From: an uncultured Clostridia bacterium
Lineage (GTDB): Bacteria > Bacillota > Clostridia > Lachnospirales > Anaerotignaceae
DNA: 10,292 nt
Reading direction: 5' to 3'
Assembly: GCA_937919015.1 (NCBI GenBank)
Contig: CALFPN010000141.1
Coordinates: forward strand, 1-10,292
The translations under genes were made by a program, and so were the position numbers. The notes below the pieces were generated by a model, which saw nothing but the letters and a program-made list of their open reading frames with translations, was not told the DNA's origin and searched no databases. Positions 1 to 5,430 of this stretch are shown one piece after another; position 1 is the first letter of the stretch; each line of letters opens with the position of its first letter.

Positions 1-232
1 CTGTGTAAGTACCTAAGACAGCCCACTTGTTTTCTTCCATATCAACAACGGAAGCAATATCTACATTGACAGCTTCACTTGTAGAACCCCCGATTGTAAT
101 ACGGTAGTTTTCGCTGATGTATTCTTTGACATCATCATTCAATCTTTCTTTTGGGGACAGCTTGCTTCCTCCGCAAGCACACAGGGACAGGCACAGCACA
201 AGTGCCAAGATCAGGGATAATGCTTTTTTCAT
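1..232 (-). CDS. Small lipoprotein, N-terminal part (gene leaves the window)
   Basis: The visible 77 codons start at an ATG at 232 preceded by an AAGGAA ribosome site and stay open to base 1, so the C-terminus lies outside. The protein opens with a lipoprotein signal peptide: MKK, a hydrophobic run (residues 4-17), then a lipobox-like LCAC with Cys20 as the likely lipidated residue, followed by GGSK. It should therefore be exported and anchored on the outer face of the membrane. The mature part (about residues 28-77, with YISENYRITIGG and VVDMEENKWAVLG) matches no family I recognise. The start lies only about 30 nt beyond the hairpin of the strong minus-strand terminator at 262-289, leaving no room for a separate promoter. 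Expression therefore probably depends on readthrough from the RNA unit upstream. Confidence 0.75.
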   Translation of the reverse strand, partial: MKKALSLILALVLCLSLCACGGSKLSPKERLNDDVKEYISENYRITIGGSTSEAVNVDIASVVDMEENKWAVLGTYT

Positions 233-250
233 AATGCGTTCCTTCTTTCT

Positions 251-289
251 ATAAAATAAAAAAGTGCGGCAACCGAAGTTACCGCACTT
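251..289 (-). terminator. Strong intrinsic terminator with UUCG tetraloop
   Basis: On the minus strand AAGTGCGGTAAC, loop TTCG, GTTGCCGCACTT gives a 12-bp stem (278-289 with 262-273, one T-G pair) closed by the very stable C(UUCG)G tetraloop and followed by TTTTATTTTAT. It ends the structured RNA and lies directly before the lipoprotein start. Confidence 0.85.
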
Positions 290-459
290 AAAAACGCAAC
301 CCCGATTGTCGCCAAACAAGTTGAGATAGAACGAGGTAATTACCCTGCATACCAATCTCCGGGATTTGCGTTTTTAGCAAATTCATAGAGATTGGTAGCA
401 CAAATAGGCATAGTATCCCCAAGGAAACTACACTCATTCCATTATTCAACTTGTTTGGC
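255..459 (-). ncRNA. Structured small RNA or leader, rod-shaped, 6S-like outline
   Basis: The predicted transcript starts at G459, about 7 nt after the -10 box, exactly where a perfect 14-bp closing stem begins (446-459 with 311-324). A 6/4-nt internal loop follows, then a 7-bp stem (433-439 with 329-335, one G-U pair). Next comes a large asymmetric bubble (5' side 401-432, 3' side 336-345), an upper stem of 13 pairs with one bulge (388-400 with 346-359), and an apical hairpin (377-382 with 364-369). The unit ends in the terminator at 262-289. A long rod with a central bubble and a dedicated promoter recalls 6S RNA, which sequesters sigma-A RNA polymerase. The 5' strand of the bubble could fold on itself (TAGT...ACTA), which is not typical of 6S RNA. 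The alternative is a transcription-attenuating leader of the lipoprotein gene. A 68-codon reading frame inside (288-494) spans the promoter and has no convincing ribosome site, so I treat it as non-coding. Identity is unproven; the transcription unit is well supported. Confidence 0.6.
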
Positions 460-465
460 ATAGCA

Positions 466-494
466 ATGATACCACACCTATCCGCAAAAATCAA
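466..494 (-). promoter_or_regulatory. Sigma-A promoter of the structured RNA
   Basis: Read on the minus strand: -35 TTGATT (489-494), a 17-bp spacer, and -10 TATCAT (466-471) with the extended TG one base upstream. It places the start at about 459, the first base of the closing stem. Confidence 0.75.
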
Positions 495-535
495 TTTATT
501 TTAGAAACTTCTGCCTTTTCTCTTTCCTTTTGGTA

Positions 536-544
536 TGTTATACT
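536..544 (+). promoter_or_regulatory. Extended -10 promoter of the WYL gene
   Basis: TGTTATACT (TG at 536-537, TATACT at 539-544) is a good extended -10 about 30 bp before the WYL start. The -35 region (about 516-521, TTTTCT) is poor. It diverges from the RNA promoter at 466-494, and the two share a gap of about 40 bp. Confidence 0.5.
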
Positions 545-573
545 AACAGAAAACCGCAAAGGATGGGGACGGT

Positions 574-1602
574 ATGGAAGTAAGGAAAAAGGGAAAAGGC
601 AGATCGCAGAACCAACGGCTCAAATTGTTCTACCTTTTAGACTATCTTTTGGAACACACAGACGAAACCCACACCGTCAAAGCCCAAGAGATCAGCGAAC
701 ACCTATTCAACTATCACAGGATACCCGTAGAACAGAAAACGGTATACTCCGATCTTCACCTTTTGGATGAATACGGCTACGAAGTACAGTACGACGGACG
801 GACAAAAGGATGGAGGCTTATTGAAAGGGAGTTCGACATGCAGGAACTTCAACTTTTGATCGACAGCGTTCAGTCCTCCCGGTTTATTACCCAAAAGCAA
901 GCAAAGAACCTGACGGACAAGCTGAAAGCGAAAGCAAGCCGCTTTGACCGGGTTTTGCTTGACCGCCGCTGCTATGTTCCCAACCGTGTCCGCAGTTCCA
1001 ATGACAGCGTTTTCTATCACCTTGACGATATACACGCAGCTATCGCAAACGACTGGAAAATCACTTTCCAGTATTTCTATTTCTCACCCCAAAAGCAAAA
1101 GGTATATTACAAGAAAGGCAGCAAATACACCGCAAGTCCCTACGCTCTGCTATGGAGCGAAAACAACTATTACCTGTTGGCATACGAAAGCGGGAAAATG
1201 AAGCATTTTCGTGTGGACAAAATGGATGGTATCGAACTGCTGGCCCAAAAGCGGGAGGGCAAGGAAATATTTAAGGATATGAAGCTGTCGGAGCGTTCCC
1301 TGCGGGTGTTCTCTATGTATTCCGGCAAGGTTCAAAGGGTGAAGCTGCGGTTTTCCAATCACTTGGCGAATGTAGTCATTGACCGCTTTGGTAAGGACAT
1401 CACGATGGTTCCAGACGATGAAAAGCACTTTACCATACATACAGACATTGAAGTTAGTCCCCAGTTCTACGGCTGGCTCTGCGGCCTTGGCAGGGGTGTC
1501 CGTGTGGTTTCCCCGCCGGAAGTGGTAGAGGAAATGGGGAACTATGTTAAGAAAATAGCAGAGATGTACGAAACAGATACAAAGAGAGAGGAAGTTGAGT
1601 GA
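574..1602 (+). CDS. WYL-domain transcriptional regulator
   Basis: 342 residues. The N-terminal part (about residues 14-82, with QRLKLFYLLDYLLEH and TVYSDLHLLDEYGYEV) is a DeoR-like winged helix-turn-helix. A linker of about 60 residues leads to a WYL domain (about 150-225): SPYALLWSENNYYLLAY at 188-204 carries the W-Y-L core as YYL (199-201), and HFRVDKM (211-217) matches the usual FRLDRI-type strand. The C-terminal part (about 245-335) fits a WCX extension. WYL proteins are ligand- or nucleic-acid-sensing regulators, frequent in mobile elements and defence loci. ATG574 has a purine-rich ribosome site (AAGGATGGGGAC) just upstream. The gene is divergent from the structured RNA and convergent with the recombinase, so it probably belongs to the same mobile element. 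Its target is unknown; the RNA promoter next door is the nearest candidate. Confidence 0.85.
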   Translation: MEVRKKGKGRSQNQRLKLFYLLDYLLEHTDETHTVKAQEISEHLFNYHRIPVEQKTVYSDLHLLDEYGYEVQYDGRTKGWRLIEREFDMQELQLLIDSVQSSRFITQKQAKNLTDKLKAKASRFDRVLLDRRCYVPNRVRSSNDSVFYHLDDIHAAIANDWKITFQYFYFSPQKQKVYYKKGSKYTASPYALLWSENNYYLLAYESGKMKHFRVDKMDGIELLAQKREGKEIFKDMKLSERSLRVFSMYSGKVQRVKLRFSNHLANVVIDRFGKDITMVPDDEKHFTIHTDIEVSPQFYGWLCGLGRGVRVVSPPEVVEEMGNYVKKIAEMYETDTKREEVE

Positions 1603-1616
1603 ACTTCCTCTCTCTT
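1582..1616. terminator. Perfect 15-bp hairpin between WYL gene and recombinase gene
   Basis: Arms 1582-1596 and 1602-1616 pair without mismatch around the loop GAGTG, and the left arm lies within the last codons of the WYL gene. The flanking T-tracts are weak on both strands, so it is a probable bidirectional terminator of unusual sequence (GA-rich arm). Confidence 0.55.
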
Positions 1617-1644
1617 GTGCTATCTTGTAAAAAGATGTACCAAC

Positions 1645-2631
1645 TCATACACCGTTCAAGGGGCTGAAATGCTGATAGCGTTTGCTCATATCATCATCGT
1701 TAATGTCAAGGTATGCCTGTTCCGTGACGGTCACGCTGGAATGTCCTAAAATCTTACTGAGGGTGTAAATGTCCATACCGTTCATCAGACAGCGTTTTGC
1801 AAAGTTATTACGCAGACAGTGTGGGGAAATGTTTTCGTTCAGATTGCTGCGGCGAAGATAGCGTTTAAAATTTGTTTCAAATCCGCTGACCTGAACATGC
1901 ATACCGCTTTTCTTTACAGGGAAAAGATAATCTGTTTCCACATATCTATCTTTGAATTGTAGCCATTGCCGCAGGATCTTTTCTGTTTTTGCAGAAAAAT
2001 ATACAACTCTGTCTTTTCTGCCTTTTGTTATTTCTGCTCGTAGAAAAACTCTGTGATTTGCTAAGTTCATATCAGACACCAGAAGGCAGCTGCATTCACC
2101 TAAACGCATGCCGGTATCTATCATCAGCATAATCATAGTGAAATCACGGCATTCTGAAAAATATGATTTATCTAGATGGTCAATCAGGCACTGGAATTCT
2201 TCATCAGAGAGAAATTCTTTTGCTTTGCGTTCTACTTTTAATTGACGGACTTTTGCCATAGGATTTTTGGTGATGATATAATCACGATCTAGCCAGTTAA
2301 AAAAGACACGCAAGTTCCGAATATAGTTGTTAATGGTAGTTGTGGTGATTGGTTTTCGGAAATCCCTTCTACGATCAGGGAAGTTGGTTTCCTTCTTTTT
2401 ATCATTTACATAGAAAGAGTATTTTCCTCTTTTCTGTAAATCTATAATGTAGCGGCGAACAATAGATTCAGTCACTTTATCTACTGTTGTGATGTTAAAC
2501 TGTTCGGCACACCATCGCTCAAACAAGCGAAGGGTCTGCTCATAGCTGGTTAATGTTTTTTCTCTGAGCTGCTGGGTGTGGCAATACACCATAAATTCTT
2601 CGATTTGCCAGTTAAAGCTTAAGTCCATCAT
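1645..2631 (-). CDS. Tyrosine recombinase / integrase
   Basis: 328 residues. It catalyses site-specific DNA strand exchange, presumably integrating and excising the element it belongs to. The N-terminal SAM-like core-binding domain spans about residues 8-125 (QIEEFMVYCHTQQLREKTLTSY, NNYIRNLRVFFNWL). The catalytic domain (about 138-320) holds all expected residues: Arg176 in TGMRLGE, Lys203 in TKGRKDR, His271 and Arg274 in SPHCLRNNFA, His297 in LGHSS, and nucleophile Tyr307 in EQAYLDI. The length is usual for the family and the gene appears intact. ATG2631 is chosen because AAGGAG lies 10 nt upstream; a second ATG follows directly. The reading frame looks more AT-rich than spo0A or ksgA, consistent with transfer. 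It points away from the repeat-rich gap next to spo0A, the usual arrangement for an integrase beside its attachment site. No excisionase is visible; the subfamily is not resolved. Confidence 0.92.
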   Translation of the reverse strand: MMDLSFNWQIEEFMVYCHTQQLREKTLTSYEQTLRLFERWCAEQFNITTVDKVTESIVRRYIIDLQKRGKYSFYVNDKKKETNFPDRRRDFRKPITTTTINNYIRNLRVFFNWLDRDYIITKNPMAKVRQLKVERKAKEFLSDEEFQCLIDHLDKSYFSECRDFTMIMLMIDTGMRLGECSCLLVSDMNLANHRVFLRAEITKGRKDRVVYFSAKTEKILRQWLQFKDRYVETDYLFPVKKSGMHVQVSGFETNFKRYLRRSNLNENISPHCLRNNFAKRCLMNGMDIYTLSKILGHSSVTVTEQAYLDINDDDMSKRYQHFSPLNGV

Positions 2632-2648
2632 AATAAAAACACTCCTTC

Positions 2649-2776
2649 TTTATAGGTCTGAACAGACCCCAATAAATACAGAGTGTTTATAGGCTTGCCA
2701 AAAAGAGTTTATAGGCTCAAAAAATCCGTTGCCAGTGAAAATCTGAGATGTTGGTAGGCTTGATGAAAATTTGAGA
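2649..2776. repeat. Short direct repeats next to the recombinase, candidate arm sites
   Basis: A TTTATAGGCTTG-like motif recurs: TTTATAGGTCTG (2649-2660), TTTATAGGCTTG (2686-2697), TTTATAGGCTCA (2708-2719) and a decayed copy GGTAGGCTTG (2753-2762). A second pair, TGAAAATCTGAGA (2736-2748) and TGAAAATTTGAGA (2764-2776), differs by one base and is spaced 28 bp. The inverted repeats AAACACTC/GAGTGTTT and GGTCTG-AA-CAGACC lie at the recombinase end. Such clusters are what a tyrosine recombinase would bind at an attachment site. The exact core cannot be fixed because the other element end is not in the window. Confidence 0.5.
2673..2701 (-). promoter_or_regulatory. Possible recombinase promoter inside the repeat cluster
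   Basis: Minus strand -35 TTGGCA (2696-2701), 17-bp spacer, -10 TATTTA (2673-2678). One TATAGGCTTG-type repeat lies inside the spacer, so a protein bound there would block transcription of the recombinase. The -10 is imperfect. Confidence 0.4.
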
Positions 2777-2792
2777 AAAGCTGCAAAGCCTT

Positions 2793-2814
2793 GATTCTAC
2801 TGGCTTGTAGAGTC
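2793..2814 (-). terminator. Weak hairpin after spo0A
   Basis: GATTCTAC (2793-2800) and GTAGAGTC (2807-2814) form an 8-bp hairpin just past the spo0A stop; read on the minus strand it has one mismatch. The following T-content is low, so it may be a weak spo0A terminator or part of the integration site. Confidence 0.3.
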
Positions 2815-2816
2815 TA

Positions 2817-3605
2817 TCAACTTGCCTTCATTTCCAGCCGTAAACGGTCAGATATTAATGCGATGAATTCAGAGTTGGTGGGTTTTCCTTTGTGATTATT
2901 GACCGTATAGCCGAAGAGGGCATCAATGGCGTCTACCTTGCCGCGGTTCCATGCCACTTCGATGGCGTGGCGGATGGCCCGTTCCACACGGCTGGGGGTG
3001 GTGTTGCATTTTTTGGCAATGGAAGGATACAGTTCCTTGGTGATATAATTCAGTACATCCATGTCGTTGACGCTCATGATGATGGCTTCCCGCATGTAGT
3101 GGTAACCGCGGATATGGGCGGGTACGCCGATCTCATGCAGGATATTCGTTACCTTTGTTTCCAAATCATAAGCTGCGCTATTGGCAGAAGTGATATTCAT
3201 GGTGGGCTTCAGCAGGGGCTTCTGTTCCTGCATCAGCTGCTGGATGCGCTGGGTCAGGGCATCCATGTCAAAGGGTTTTACCATGTAATAAGCGGCACCC
3301 AGGTCTAAGGCCTTCTGTACCACCTTATCCTGGCTCAGGGCGGAAAGAATGATGGTCACGGGTCTGTCTGCTTCTTCCAGTGTCTGCAGGCGTTCCAATA
3401 CACCCAAACCATCCAGACGGGGCATGATGCCGTCGATGATGGCCACATCAGGGTGGGTGTCTCTGATCTTATTCATGGCGTCGATCCCATCAACGGCCAC
3501 GGCCACGACGTTGATATTTTCCTGTTTATTCAAATGAGCGACGATGATATCGCAAAAATCCTTATTATCATCTGCCAGCAGAACTTTTATTGTAGATTTA
3601 TTCAA
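2817..3605 (-). CDS. spo0A: Stage 0 sporulation response regulator Spo0A
   Basis: 262 residues, the normal length. Spo0A is the master regulator of entry into sporulation: when phosphorylated it binds 0A boxes to activate or repress early sporulation genes. The receiver domain (about 5-122) has the acidic pair Asp12/Asp13, phospho-acceptor Asp58 in IIDGIMPRLDG, Ser88 in ILSAL and Lys110 in YMVKPF. A linker (about 125-145) leads to the C-terminal DNA-binding domain, with the near-invariant recognition helix SRVERAIRHAIEVAWNRG (205-222) and the ending LRLEMKAS. The start codon is TTG at 3605-3603: GGAGGG lies six bases upstream and translation from it gives the expected MNKSTIKVLLADDN. The gene has its own sigma-A promoter. 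The recombinase repeats lie directly downstream, but the C-terminus is complete. spoIVB, which often precedes spo0A in Bacillota, is absent here. Confidence 0.97.
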   Translation of the reverse strand: MNKSTIKVLLADDNKDFCDIIVAHLNKQENINVVAVAVDGIDAMNKIRDTHPDVAIIDGIMPRLDGLGVLERLQTLEEADRPVTIILSALSQDKVVQKALDLGAAYYMVKPFDMDALTQRIQQLMQEQKPLLKPTMNITSANSAAYDLETKVTNILHEIGVPAHIRGYHYMREAIIMSVNDMDVLNYITKELYPSIAKKCNTTPSRVERAIRHAIEVAWNRGKVDAIDALFGYTVNNHKGKPTNSEFIALISDRLRLEMKAS

Positions 3606-3667
3606 AATGATCCCTCCGATTTGTTGTATGATGAATGTTTATGCAGAACTTCCTTGCTTTTGGGTTG

Positions 3668-3696
3668 ATTATAGTATAGAAAAAAGAAGCCTGCAA
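3668..3696 (-). promoter_or_regulatory. Sigma-A promoter of spo0A
   Basis: Minus strand -35 TTGCAG (3691-3696), a 17-bp spacer, -10 TATAAT (3668-3673). The leader to the TTG start is about 55 nt. A TGACGAA heptamer (3703-3709, minus strand) lies just upstream of the -35, placed for autoregulation by Spo0A. Confidence 0.8.
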
Positions 3697-3702
3697 TGAC
3701 CA

Positions 3703-3875
3703 TTCGTCAGACAAAAAATCCTTGGAAATACAATAAAATTCGGTGGTTTGTCATTCTTTTTGCGAAGGAAGGAGAGTGATGTCATTCGCCGTCGAAGGGT
3801 GTCTGTCGAAAATGCATATTTTGCAGGAAAACAGCAGAAAAGGCGGACGAAATGTTGACGAAAAGGGGAGTCGAA
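3703..3875. promoter_or_regulatory. Cluster of Spo0A-box-like heptamers
   Basis: The known 0A box is TGNCGAA. Full matches are at 3703-3709 (minus), 3804-3810 (TGTCGAA, plus) and 3856-3862 (TGACGAA, plus). One-mismatch versions are at 3790-3796 (CGTCGAA), 3845-3851 (GGACGAA) and 3869-3875 (AGTCGAA). All plus-strand copies lie upstream of the promoter of the ribbon-helix-helix gene, the last one ending 7 bp before its -35. I see no credible gene in the stretch 3606-3939, which holds this cluster plus the two promoters. Confidence 0.45.
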
Positions 3876-3881
3876 ATAGCA

Positions 3882-3923
3882 TTGACTTTTGCACTTGCGT
3901 ATATTATAATTTATGCAAGTGCA
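3882..3923 (+). promoter_or_regulatory. Promoter overlaid by an inverted-repeat operator
   Basis: -35 TTGACT (3882-3887), 17-bp spacer, -10 TATAAT (3905-3910). A perfect 9-bp inverted repeat, TGCACTTGC (3890-3898) and GCAAGTGCA (3915-3923), brackets the -10, with one arm in the spacer and the other at the likely start site. This is a classic repressor geometry, probably for the ribbon-helix-helix protein encoded just downstream. Confidence 0.75.
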
Positions 3924-3939
3924 GAAATGAGGTGATGCA

Positions 3940-4122
3940 ATGTCTCCAAGAACGGGCAGACCGCCAAAGGCAGAAACTTCCAGAAATAAAAGCCTAAATT
4001 TAAGGTTGACAGAAGAAGAAGCCAAAGATATTCAGTATTGTGCCGAAAAACTGGAAATTTCCAGAACGGATGCGATTATGAAAGGGATTCGGATGATAAA
4101 AGCCCAATTAGAAGAAAAATAA
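3940..4122 (+). CDS. Small ribbon-helix-helix (CopG/Arc-type) DNA-binding protein
   Basis: 60 residues. It opens with the basic MSPRTGRPPKAE segment common to this group. A predicted beta strand (KSLNLRL, about 18-24) and two helices (TEEEAKDIQYCAEKLE, about 25-40, and SRTDAIMKGIRMIKAQLEE, about 42-59) follow, which is the ribbon-helix-helix fold. Such proteins dimerise and insert the paired strands into the major groove at inverted repeats. ATG3940 is preceded by TGAGGTGAT at good spacing. The inverted repeat over its own promoter suggests a self-limiting repressor. Proteins of this type occur as plasmid copy-control regulators, antitoxins and mobile-element regulators; no recognisable toxin follows, so I do not call a toxin-antitoxin pair. 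Target genes beyond itself are unknown. Confidence 0.8.
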   Translation: MSPRTGRPPKAETSRNKSLNLRLTEEEAKDIQYCAEKLEISRTDAIMKGIRMIKAQLEEK

Positions 4123-4247
4123 AAGGAATGTCCGCCCACCTGACAAGTAAAACGAACATTCCCACGCACCAAATAGAGGTACAAAAAATATTATAGCACT
4201 GTGTACCTCCCTTTGGCAAATAAAAACCAGAAACGGAGGTTCTTTTT
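4123..4247 (+). promoter_or_regulatory. Gap with two inverted repeats before the 85-residue gene
   Basis: GGAATGT (4125-4131) pairs with ACATTCC (4156-4162), and GAGGTACA (4176-4183) pairs with TGTACCTC (4202-4209) around an AT-rich loop containing TATTAT. Neither has a following T-tract, so they are not simple terminators. The second could be an operator or an RNA hairpin controlling the gene at 4248. Confidence 0.35.
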
Positions 4248-4505
4248 ATGGAAGAAATGAGCAGACAGTTGAATCGGTTAAATGATTTAGTGCTTCATTT
4301 GAATTATTTGAGTGGTCTTGTTTGCGTTCTGAAAGACGGTGTGCAGGGAATCGAAATGGATTCCAGACCGCAATATGTCAGTGCATGCTATTATATTAGC
4401 GATGCGTTGATCGAAACAGAAGTAGCCCTGCATCAGCTGACAGAAGACTTATTTATCTCTTTTCGAAGATGGAAGGAAGAAGAAAAAACAGCCTTCGGCC
4501 TATGA
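4248..4505 (+). CDS. Uncharacterised 85-residue protein
   Basis: A real gene judging by GGAGG placed 8 nt before ATG4248 and by the terminator directly after its stop. It is predicted to be almost all helical: a leucine- and asparagine-rich first helix (RQLNRLNDLVLHLNYLSGLV), a short loop around MDSRPQYVSA, a second helix (CYYISDALIETEVALHQLTEDLF) and a charged tail (RRWKEEEKTAF). There is no signal peptide, metal motif or membrane span. It follows the ribbon-helix-helix gene by 125 bp on the same strand and could be co-transcribed, but the intervening inverted repeats may separate the two. I do not recognise the family. A helical dimer or a protein-binding partner of a regulator would be a guess. 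Confidence 0.65.
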   Translation: MEEMSRQLNRLNDLVLHLNYLSGLVCVLKDGVQGIEMDSRPQYVSACYYISDALIETEVALHQLTEDLFISFRRWKEEEKTAFGL

Positions 4506-4506
4506 T

Positions 4507-4534
4507 AAAAAGAGCCCATTTTTGGGCTCTTTTT
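4507..4534. terminator. Bidirectional terminator between the 85-residue gene and ksgA
   Basis: AAAAAGAGCCCA (4507-4518), loop TTTT, TGGGCTCTTTTT (4523-4534): a 12-bp perfect stem with a T-run on both strands, serving the two convergent genes. Confidence 0.92.
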
Positions 4535-4538
4535 CGTT

Positions 4539-5417
4539 TTACCGATTGGCTTTTCTTTCTGCAATTTTATCTGTCAGGGCTGCAAATTCCTCCAGACCCA
4601 ATGCTTCGCCGCGGATGCGTTCATCCCAGCCAAGGCTCTGGATGATTTCTGTCAGTTCTTCTTTTGTGAAGCCCAGATTGCCCAGATTGAACAGGCAGTT
4701 CATCAGTGTTTTTCTGCGCTGACCAAAGGCGCATTTCACAATGTGGAAGAACAGCTTTTCATCTGCCGTTTTCACCTTTCTTTCGGGCAGTACCTGCAGG
4801 GTGATGACTGCAGATGCCACCTTAGGGCGGGGCATGAAGCAGGAAGGCTGTACGATCATATCCAGATTTGCGTCACAGTAATACTGCACGGCAACGGAAA
4901 GGGCACCATATTCCTTATCCTTGGGGCCGGCCTGCATACGCTCTGCCACTTCCTTCTGCACCATAACGGTGATGCTGTCCACATGGCGTTCGTTTTCCAG
5001 AAGATCCATGATGATGGGAGTGGTGATATAGTAGGGCAGGTTGGCAACGACTTTGATGTTTCTGCCGTTGTTTTTTTCCTGAATGATGGTGTCGATATCG
5101 GTTTTCAGGATATCCTGATTTAAAATTTCGATATTGTCATAATCGGCCAGTGTCTGCTGCAGGATGGGGATGAGGGTGTTGTCGATCTCAACGGCTACCA
5201 CCTGTCTTGCGTTTTCTGCCAACACCTGTGTCAGGGAACCGATACCGGGGCCAATTTCCAGCACACAGTCCTCCTTTGTTACGCCGGCGCAGGAAGCGAT
5301 GTTATCCAGAATATTGGCGTCGATCAGAAAGTTCTGACCAAAATTTTTCTTAAAGGCAAAGCTGTTTGCTTCAATGATTTCTTTTGTTCTCTTGGGGGTG
5401 GAAATTCTTTCTGCCAT
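4539..5417 (-). CDS. ksgA: 16S rRNA (adenine(1518)-N(6)/adenine(1519)-N(6))-dimethyltransferase
   Basis: 292 residues. KsgA (RsmA) dimethylates two adjacent adenines in the 3'-terminal hairpin loop of 16S rRNA with S-adenosylmethionine, acting late in 30S subunit assembly; loss confers kasugamycin resistance. Visible motifs: KKNFGQNFL (23-31) at the start of the fold, SAM-binding LEIGPGIGSLT (53-63), acidic Glu77 in VEID, Asp102 in NQDIL, the catalytic NLPYYITTP (126-134), FMPRPKV (194-200) and C-terminal FGQRRKTL (231-238). The frame stays open 13 codons further upstream, but ATG5417 is chosen: AAGGAG lies 7 nt before it, in the 13-bp gap after the preceding gene, and MAERISTPKRTKEII is the usual start. 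It is the second gene of an operon with the membrane protein upstream and ends at a bidirectional terminator. Confidence 0.97.
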   Translation of the reverse strand: MAERISTPKRTKEIIEANSFAFKKNFGQNFLIDANILDNIASCAGVTKEDCVLEIGPGIGSLTQVLAENARQVVAVEIDNTLIPILQQTLADYDNIEILNQDILKTDIDTIIQEKNNGRNIKVVANLPYYITTPIIMDLLENERHVDSITVMVQKEVAERMQAGPKDKEYGALSVAVQYYCDANLDMIVQPSCFMPRPKVASAVITLQVLPERKVKTADEKLFFHIVKCAFGQRRKTLMNCLFNLGNLGFTKEELTEIIQSLGWDERIRGEALGLEEFAALTDKIAERKANR

Positions 5418-5430
5418 ATTGTTCTCCTTA

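Noticed and set aside
288..494. A 68-codon frame on the minus strand
   Set aside because: Its first codons lie across the -35 and -10 boxes of the RNA promoter, no ribosome site precedes the internal ATGs, and the sequence is fully accounted for by paired RNA arms.
255..494. Retron msr-msd RNA (terminal inverted repeats around a folded RNA)
   Set aside because: No reverse transcriptase gene is near; the RNA ends in a terminator and is followed by a lipoprotein gene.
2649..2776. CRISPR array
   Set aside because: The repeats are only 10-13 bp, irregularly spaced and degenerate, with no cas genes.
3703..3722. Sigma-H-type promoter for spo0A (AGGATTT and GACGAAT on the minus strand)
   Set aside because: The two halves are separated by 7 bases, not the 11-12 required. 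The sigma-A promoter at 3668-3696 is far better.
3743..3997. An 84-codon plus-strand frame overlapping the ribbon-helix-helix gene start
   Set aside because: It has no domain character, runs through the 0A-like boxes and the promoter, and overlaps the well-supported gene at 3940 in another frame.
3940..4505. Type II toxin-antitoxin pair
   Set aside because: The first protein could be an antitoxin by fold, but the 85-residue protein has no toxin-family motif and is separated by 125 bp rather than being overlapping or adjacent.
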